The translations under genes and the position numbers were made by a program. A stretch of 64,000 bases of DNA from Dasypus novemcinctus. Its lineage: Eukaryota; Chordata; Mammalia; Cingulata; Dasypodidae. Within the stretch, counting starts at the first letter, position 1. The number at the start of each line of letters is the position of its first letter. This document shows, piece after piece, positions 57,110 through 64,000 of this stretch. The notes beneath the pieces were generated by a model. The model was given only the letters and a program-made list of their open reading frames with translations, was not told the DNA's origin and made no database searches. The stretch is taken from the NCBI RefSeq assembly GCF_030445035.2, contig NC_080695.1:186001-250000 (forward strand). The letters are read 5' to 3'.

Positions 57110-58525
57110 CAGCTGGTCCTATGAGACTGGGCAGCACAGGAACTGGATGGGGACAGCACCCACCTGGGGTCCAGTGGGGACCGGGAGGCGCAGGGCAATC
57201 TGAGCGTGTCCAGGGCCCTTGGGGACGGGGCGGGTCGTGGAGATGCCGTGAGCGGCCTCGGGCCTGGGGCTGGTCCTCTCCACTGACCAGAAGCTTCCGC
57301 TGCCCCTGAACCCAAAGCCGCCCCCAGGCTGCCGGGTCAGGTGAGCAGGAGGGGGAGAGCAGAGGGGGCGAGTCGCCAGCAAATGACCCAGGGGACACCA
57401 CGTCGGGACGCAGAGGGCGGGCTGGGCACGAGGCCATGGGGGGCGGGGGGCTGCATCCTCTCCCAGGGCCCACCCTGAGGGCTCCGGGGGCCGCCGAGGC
57501 CGAGCCTGCACCTGAGCTCCCGGGAGGGGCTCCTGCTCCCAGGCACCCCGTGCAGCTGGCCGTGCGCGGGTGTGAGGACCCAGCGCCCTGCCCTGCCCGC
57601 ACCAGCGCCTCGGGACCCCGGCCCAGCACGTTGTCCCCGGGTGGAGCCGAGGGGCTGCCGGGCCCCGGCTGGGCTGCTGAGAGGCCGCTTCAGTCAGGGG
57701 ACCCGCGCCCCACCTCTGGCTTGGTGCCCCGTGCACCCCCGGCCTGCAGAGCTGCCCTGGCAGGGGCTGGGGACTTCAGGGGCTGGTGGGGAGCAGAGAC
57801 ACTGTGGAAACGCCCCCTGCCTCCCCAGCCTCGCCCTTCCCTGCTTGCTGCACGCCCCCCCGCCCAGGGTCAGCCCTAGACCCCAGGCTCTCAGGAGGCG
57901 GACCACCTAACTGGTGCAGGCGGAGGGGCCGTAAGAGACCGACAGGGCGTGCCCCCCGCAGAGCGGCCACACGGGAGGGTTTCCGTCACCGCGGTCATCT
58001 CTGCCCCGCCGAGCCTGGTGGGTGCTGCTCAGACCCCCTGGAGAGCGGACCCCAGGCCCACCTGGCCTCATGCTCGGGGCGGCCCCGGCCCTCTGGGACC
58101 TGGGGTGGGCGCTGGGGTGGGCTGGGCTCAGCCGAGACCACCTCCCACGGGGCTCGCGAGAGGCAGCTCAAGCAGCTCCAAGGCGGGAGGCTGGTTTCAG
58201 GATCTCCCAGTCCCGCTGTGATCACAGCCACCATTAAAAACGTGGTTGTGCCAATTGACAGTTTAAACACGACGTAAAAACAGAACCTGAAAACCCAAAA
58301 CTGCTGTTTCTAGATGGCCGTGTGGGGTGAGCAGCCGAGCAAATTAACAGAGGAACGAGGCTGTGGACAGGGAGGCAGTGAGCAAAACCCAATTGAAGAA
58401 AGAGAAGGAAACAGGGTACTGCTTTTAATGGAACAGAGCCTCTGATTCTTTTTCATATTTTTTATTTCTCTGCAAAGATTTCTTATCTTTTCATTAATTG
58501 TGAGTATATTTTCCTTTGTATCATA
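57110..58525. other. GC-rich DNA between psiD and the intact gene, nothing recognised
   Basis: A weak signal-exon-like stretch for psiD may lie near 57,170-57,200 on the minus strand (CTGCGCCTCCCGGTCCCC before GTGGGT), but I cannot support it. No other gene is seen. Confidence 0.4.
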
Positions 58526-58529
58526 AAGC

Positions 58530-58712
58530 ACTGTTTTAAGTGAAGGGAAGGCAGTGAAGAAAAAGGGAATGAAAGAAAGAGCAAGGAATGGAGGAGAGCA
58601 GGGAAAGGAGAGGAGGGGGGAGGGAGGAAAGAAAACATGGGAGTAGGGACAGAGAGAAAGAATAAAGTCAATGGAGAGAGGAGAGAGGAAAGGGGCAGGT
58701 AGGAAGGAAAGA
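58530..58712. repeat. Polypurine tract, about 180 bp
   Basis: Almost only A and G on the plus strand, made of GAAAG, GGAGG and AAGG units, with few interruptions. Such tracts can form triplex DNA. It lies about 200-400 bp past the poly(A) signal of the intact protease gene. Confidence 0.8.
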
Positions 58713-58922
58713 GCAGAGGCTGGATGGGCGGGGGAGACCTGAGGGCACGGGCTGCTGAGTCTGGGGACCAGCCACCCCACCCCCACGCCATGGAGGCCAG
58801 CGCAGGAAGAGGCCGCGAGGTGCAAAACCCAGCTGGCCCCGCCCCCCTGGCCCCCAGAGCCCCCAGACCTCCAGGTCACAGCCACAGACAAGGACGCGGA
58901 GCGCCAGCTGCTTTCCACCGAG

Positions 58923-58928
58923 TTTAAT
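58923..58928 (-). terminator. ATTAAA poly(A) signal of the intact protease gene
   Basis: Minus-strand ATTAAA lies 230 bases after the stop codon and in a context like that of the psiA signal (TTATTAAACTC versus CATTAAACTC). It predicts a 3' UTR of about 250 bases. Confidence 0.7.
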
Positions 58929-59157
58929 AATAAGCACAGATTGGGGTGGGGGCGGTGGTCCTGGGCCATCTCCACCCCCGTATGGGACACAGAGCCTGGG
59001 AGCCTGTCCCCTGCCTCTGCTCCCCGCTGTCCGGGAAGGCCAGCACGCTGGAGCCAGGGGCAGAGGGCGGGGAGCAGGGGCGGGGGGCAGCGCTGTGGGG
59101 AGCAAAATGCTGAGCCCCAGGGGAGAAGCGCAGGGGCCGCGCCCGGACGCGCCTCGG

Positions 59158-61132
<1,975 letters not shown>

Positions 61133-61204
61133 CTGCAGGGGAGGCAGGGGTGGGTGGGGGGCCAGGGCGCCCCGGCTGAGGGGTGGGGGGGGCAGCGCCC
61201 TTAC

Positions 61205-61257
61205 CTTCCCAGGTCTGTGCCGCCTGCGGCTCTGGGGCGCGGGCGCCCCTTTATCTG
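61205..61257 (-). promoter_or_regulatory. Core promoter and non-coding first exon of the intact protease
   Basis: Minus-strand AGATAAAGG (about 61,248-61,256) is followed some 25-30 bases later by a short leader that ends at 61,205 with a GTAAGG donor. The 72-base intron ends in CTGCAG directly before the start codon. A short untranslated first exon with the first intron just before ATG is the tryptase-type layout, also seen in psiB. Confidence 0.7.
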
Positions 61258-61259
61258 TC

Positions 61260-62135
61260 CTGCAGAGGAAGTGGTGGGTGGGCTGCCCGCCTCCCGGGGT
61301 CCTGCAGGGGCGGGGCAGCCTGAGCTTCTCGTCTCCCGCGGTCCCCCCAGGTCAGTGTCGCAAGCAGCGATGGAGGAGACAAGGGGCTTGCCCCACATGA
61401 CCCCACCCCGCGCCCCGGGCACCAGCGGGGCCGCCCCCCGGGGAACGCCCTGCCGCCCGCGGGCCCTGCCCCGTGCGGGCGCCGTCCTGGGCGGCCTCTG
61501 GGCGCGCGTGGTCGGCACCCGGGGCTCGTCTGCCGAGTGGACGGGCTGGCGCGGTGGGGACCAGCCCGGCGAGGGACCCCGGGAAGGCAGGGCTCCCCTC
61601 CAGCACGTGCACGTGTGCGTGCTCACGCCCAGGCACACGACGCACGCGCGCACACGGAGCTGCCCGGGCAGGGGACCCCGCCCCAGCCGCCCAGGAGGGG
61701 CCCCGGCCGCACCGTCCAGCCCCGCCCGGCCCCGCCTCGGCCGCCTCCCTCCGCCAGGAGCGCCCTCGCCCCCGCGTGGCAACCGGGAGAACTGCAGGTG
61801 CTGCCCGCAGGTCCCCCGACCTCCCGCAGTGCCCCCCCCCCCAGGGGAGCCTCGGGACAGGGGCTCGGTGGGGACCCCGCAGGCCCTCCACGGACCCCCC
61901 AGCCCTTCCCGGGGAGGCGCCTCCTGATTGGCCCGCCCTTTGCCATCAGGCGGTCCCGCCTTGGCATTCCCAAGCTCCCCCCGCCCCCTCCCAGGCCTGA
62001 GGAGAGTCGGGGGGCTCCTCCCTGCGCCCAGGTCCCGGACATGTCCGTGGGGGCGGGGGCAGGGGAGAGGAGCCCACTTGTAATTTCTCTAGCGGGGTCC
62101 GCACTGCACGCCCCGGAGCCTCAGCCTCCGAGATC
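61260..62135. other. GC-rich upstream region of the intact protease
   Basis: CpG-rich DNA with no recognised exon or transposon. A short CA/CG alternating stretch lies at about 61,600-61,660. Regulatory sequence of the protease may lie here, but I cannot point to a specific site. Confidence 0.4.
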
Positions 62136-62139
62136 CAGA

Positions 62140-62412
62140 GGGGCAGAAGGCAGGGGCTGGGGGCAGGGGCTGGGGGCAGAGACTGCGGGCAGAAGGCAGG
62201 GGCTGGGGGCAGGGGCTGGGGGCAGGGACTGCGGGCAGAAGGCAGGGGCTGGGGGCAGGGGCTGGGAGTAGGGACTGCGGGCAGAAGGCAGGGGCTGGGG
62301 GCAGGGGCTGGGGGTAGGGACTGCGGGCAGATGGCAGGGGCTGGGGGCAGGGGCTGGGGGTAGGGACCAGGAGCAGATGGCAGGGGCTGGGGGCACATGG
62401 CAGGGGCTGGGG
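62140..62412. repeat. 46-bp G-rich minisatellite, about six copies
   Basis: The unit is AGAAGGCAGGGGCTGGGGGC followed by AGGGGCTGGGGGCAGAGACT and a few bases. Later copies carry small changes (AGATGGCAGG). Every copy has several G4-G5 runs on the plus strand, so G-quadruplexes are likely. Proline-rich translations of the minus strand come from the repeat only. Confidence 0.92.
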
Positions 62413-63480
62413 ACAGTGGTGGAGCCACACAGGACCCACGTCCCCGGCACCTTCAGCGGTGGCGTCCCAGGCGCCGCCCCCAGCGGAGTCCTCGCCCCCG
62501 AGGGCATGGGCAGGCCGAGGGGCCGCTCCGGGGCGGCTGGACCCCACCCCTCAGGCCCCGCCCACCCCGCCCCTCGTGGCCTCGGAGCGTGTGGCTCCGC
62601 TCAGCTCTCCAGCCAGGCCCCCTGGAGCCCAGTCGCGGGGTCTCCAGTTTGGGGGCGCAGTTGGGGCAGCGTCCCCTGGGGAGCTCGTCAGAAGAAACTC
62701 GCCGCCGCCCTCCAAACCCACTGGGGCGGGCAGCGCCCGAGGGCGGCCGGGGCGGCGGGAGGAGACCCGGCGCTGGTGACGGTCGCGAACTCCCCGACTC
62801 CGGATGGCGCGGCCCCCGCCCACGGGCCCACAACGCGGCGCTCGGACGCGCAAGTCCAGGTTTTTTGAGATTCGGAAATAAAAGTCGCAGGGGGCGGCCA
62901 CGCCCCGGCCACGGCCAGGCCACGCCCCCACACCTCCACCGCCCACGGGAGCCGTGTGGAAATTCCAATCTGCCCACGCACGTGAGGACCCCATCGTTCT
63001 GGACTCGGGGGGCCCGGGGCACGAGGGCGGGGCGCTCCAAAGGGGACCATTTAACTTTGGGGGGCTAACCGGGGGACCCGGGCGCCTGTCCTCTCCCGCG
63101 GGGCGAGCCCGGCTCAGGCCGGCCCTGGGCACCCTGCAGACTCGCTGCCTGAGGCTGGAGCCGAGGCCTCTCCCCTGCCTGTGCCCACAGAAGGCAGGGC
63201 ACCCCCAAAGGGCTGGGGCGCCCCGACCCCCACGCCAGCAACAAGAGTAGCTGCACCTGGTGATCTCCACACGCCTTCGGCTGTGCCCCCGGGTGACCGG
63301 CCTCACACCTGAGGATCTTGGCTGAAAGGACGGTCCTTTCTCCACGAATCCTCCAGGCACTTCTGAAAACCTGCTGACCACAGACGCACAGGTGTGTCTC
63401 TGAACCCTCCTCCTGGCCCACTGAGCGCTGAGCTTTCCCTGCGCGGCACCTCACCTTCCAGCAAATGCAGCCTGAGAGCA
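62413..63480. other. GC-rich DNA, no gene recognised
   Basis: CpG-rich to about 63,100, then moderate composition. No exon, RNA gene or young repeat is identified. Confidence 0.4.
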
Positions 63481-63494
63481 GGGGGTGTGTGTCT

Positions 63495-63630
63495 CTCAGC
63501 GCTGTTCTTTTTCAAATTTATTTTGGTGATTCTAGTTCCTTCACTTTTCCATGTAAATTTTAGAATCAGCTTGTCGATTTCTACCAAAAAACTCTGCTGG
63601 GGTTTTGCTTGAGCTTGTGTTGAAGTGTGA
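63495..63630 (-). mobile_element. Old L1 ORF2 fragment, minus strand
   Basis: A short frame includes FLVEIDKLILKFTWKSEGTR, which matches the L1 ORF2 segment that reads [19 protein letters not shown] in the intact element. It is a small, old piece. Confidence 0.7.
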
Positions 63631-63659
63631 CTCTGTAGTCTGGGGAGCCTTGACACAAC

Positions 63660-63930
63660 CCTATGATAGGATCATGGAGACACATGACGTGATGCATCTG
63701 TCAGCCCCCAGAAACGTGCAGCACGATGCAGACTATGGACTTTGGTTTATGAGAAGGATCAGTATCAGCTCATCGACTGATAGAATTAAAGATGGAATTA
63801 CCAGGGAAAACTGTGAGCAGGTGGCCGGTAAGGAAAGAAAGGGGGCTCGTGGGAACTCTGTACAATCTCAATTTTCTGTCAACCTAAAACATCTACTAAT
63901 TCATAAAAATAATGTTATACAACTTCACTT
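63660..63930 (+). mobile_element. Old L1-type 3' end, plus strand
   Basis: Text such as GGGAACTCTGTACAATCTC and TTTTCTGTCAACCTAAAAC is typical of the 3' end of ancient mammalian L1 elements. No clean poly(A) or target duplication remains. Confidence 0.5.
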
Positions 63931-64000
63931 ATGTGTAAGAGCCTTACATTAGGCTTTCAATTCCCTCTCACCTTGTTGGAGTCACGGACCCGAAGGGTAT

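Noticed and set aside
57119-57736. Signal-peptide exon of psiD
   Set aside because: A weak CTGCGCCTCCCGG-like match before a GTGGGT donor is too short and lacks the Leu-rich run, so I did not annotate it.
62089-62547. Proline-rich repeat protein on the minus strand
   Set aside because: It is the translation of a 46-bp minisatellite in every frame and has no start context or exon structure.

Overview
The window is mammalian nuclear DNA. It has intron-containing serine protease genes, LINE-1 (L1) elements, tRNA-derived SINEs and CpG-rich blocks. The SINEs have a tRNA-like head and a long GC-rich body of the kind known from armadillos (DAS family), and the L1s share one long 3' UTR type, so a xenarthran, most likely an armadillo, is inferred. 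I ran no database search.

Protease content. The window holds part of a tryptase/mastin serine-protease cluster, the family that sits on chromosome 16p13.3 in humans. I find six units. A mastin-like pseudogene lies at the left edge (psiA, + strand). A near-identical inverted copy of it lies at 43.7-45.0 kb (psiA', - strand). A tryptase pseudogene lies at 20.9-22.7 kb (psiB, +). Two more mastin-like pseudogenes lie at 39.5-40.7 kb (psiC, -) and 55.7-57.0 kb (psiD, -). Only the last unit, at 59.2-61.2 kb (-), is intact: five coding exons give a 274-residue secreted protease. It has a complete catalytic triad, but its specificity pocket has lost the tryptic Asp and carries Ser/Ala/Thr at the three key positions.

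Layout. 1-3.95 kb is the left arm of a large inverted duplication. 4.0-15.6 kb is an AT-rich block split by a 9.0-kb full-length L1 with target-site duplications and both ORFs open. 15.57-16.15 kb is a betaretrovirus-like LTR with primer-binding site and a gag-start remnant. 16.2-20.9 kb is GC-rich with CpG-rich parts and a minisatellite but no gene I can name. 20.9-22.7 kb is psiB. 22.8-38.6 kb is a nest of L1 pieces, SINEs and a solo LTR. 38.6-40.7 kb is psiC. 41.0-44.9 kb is the right arm containing psiA'. 45.1-46.1 kb is a promoter-like, probably LTR-derived segment with four CCAAT boxes, a TATA box and three kinds of tandem repeat. 46-55.5 kb is GC-rich unassigned DNA with ancient L1 pieces. 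55.7-57.0 kb is psiD. 59-61.3 kb is the intact gene. 62.1-62.4 kb is a G-rich minisatellite, and the window ends in old L1 fragments.

How it fits together. The units share exon phases, a GATA-type TATA element about 100-180 bp before the start codon, and (in psiA, psiA' and the intact gene) an ATTAAA poly(A) signal. This looks like a birth-and-death cluster in which one mastin-like copy survives. The outer 2.1 kb of the inverted arms are almost identical while the inner 1.8 kb differ at roughly one base in ten, which suggests gene conversion between the arms.
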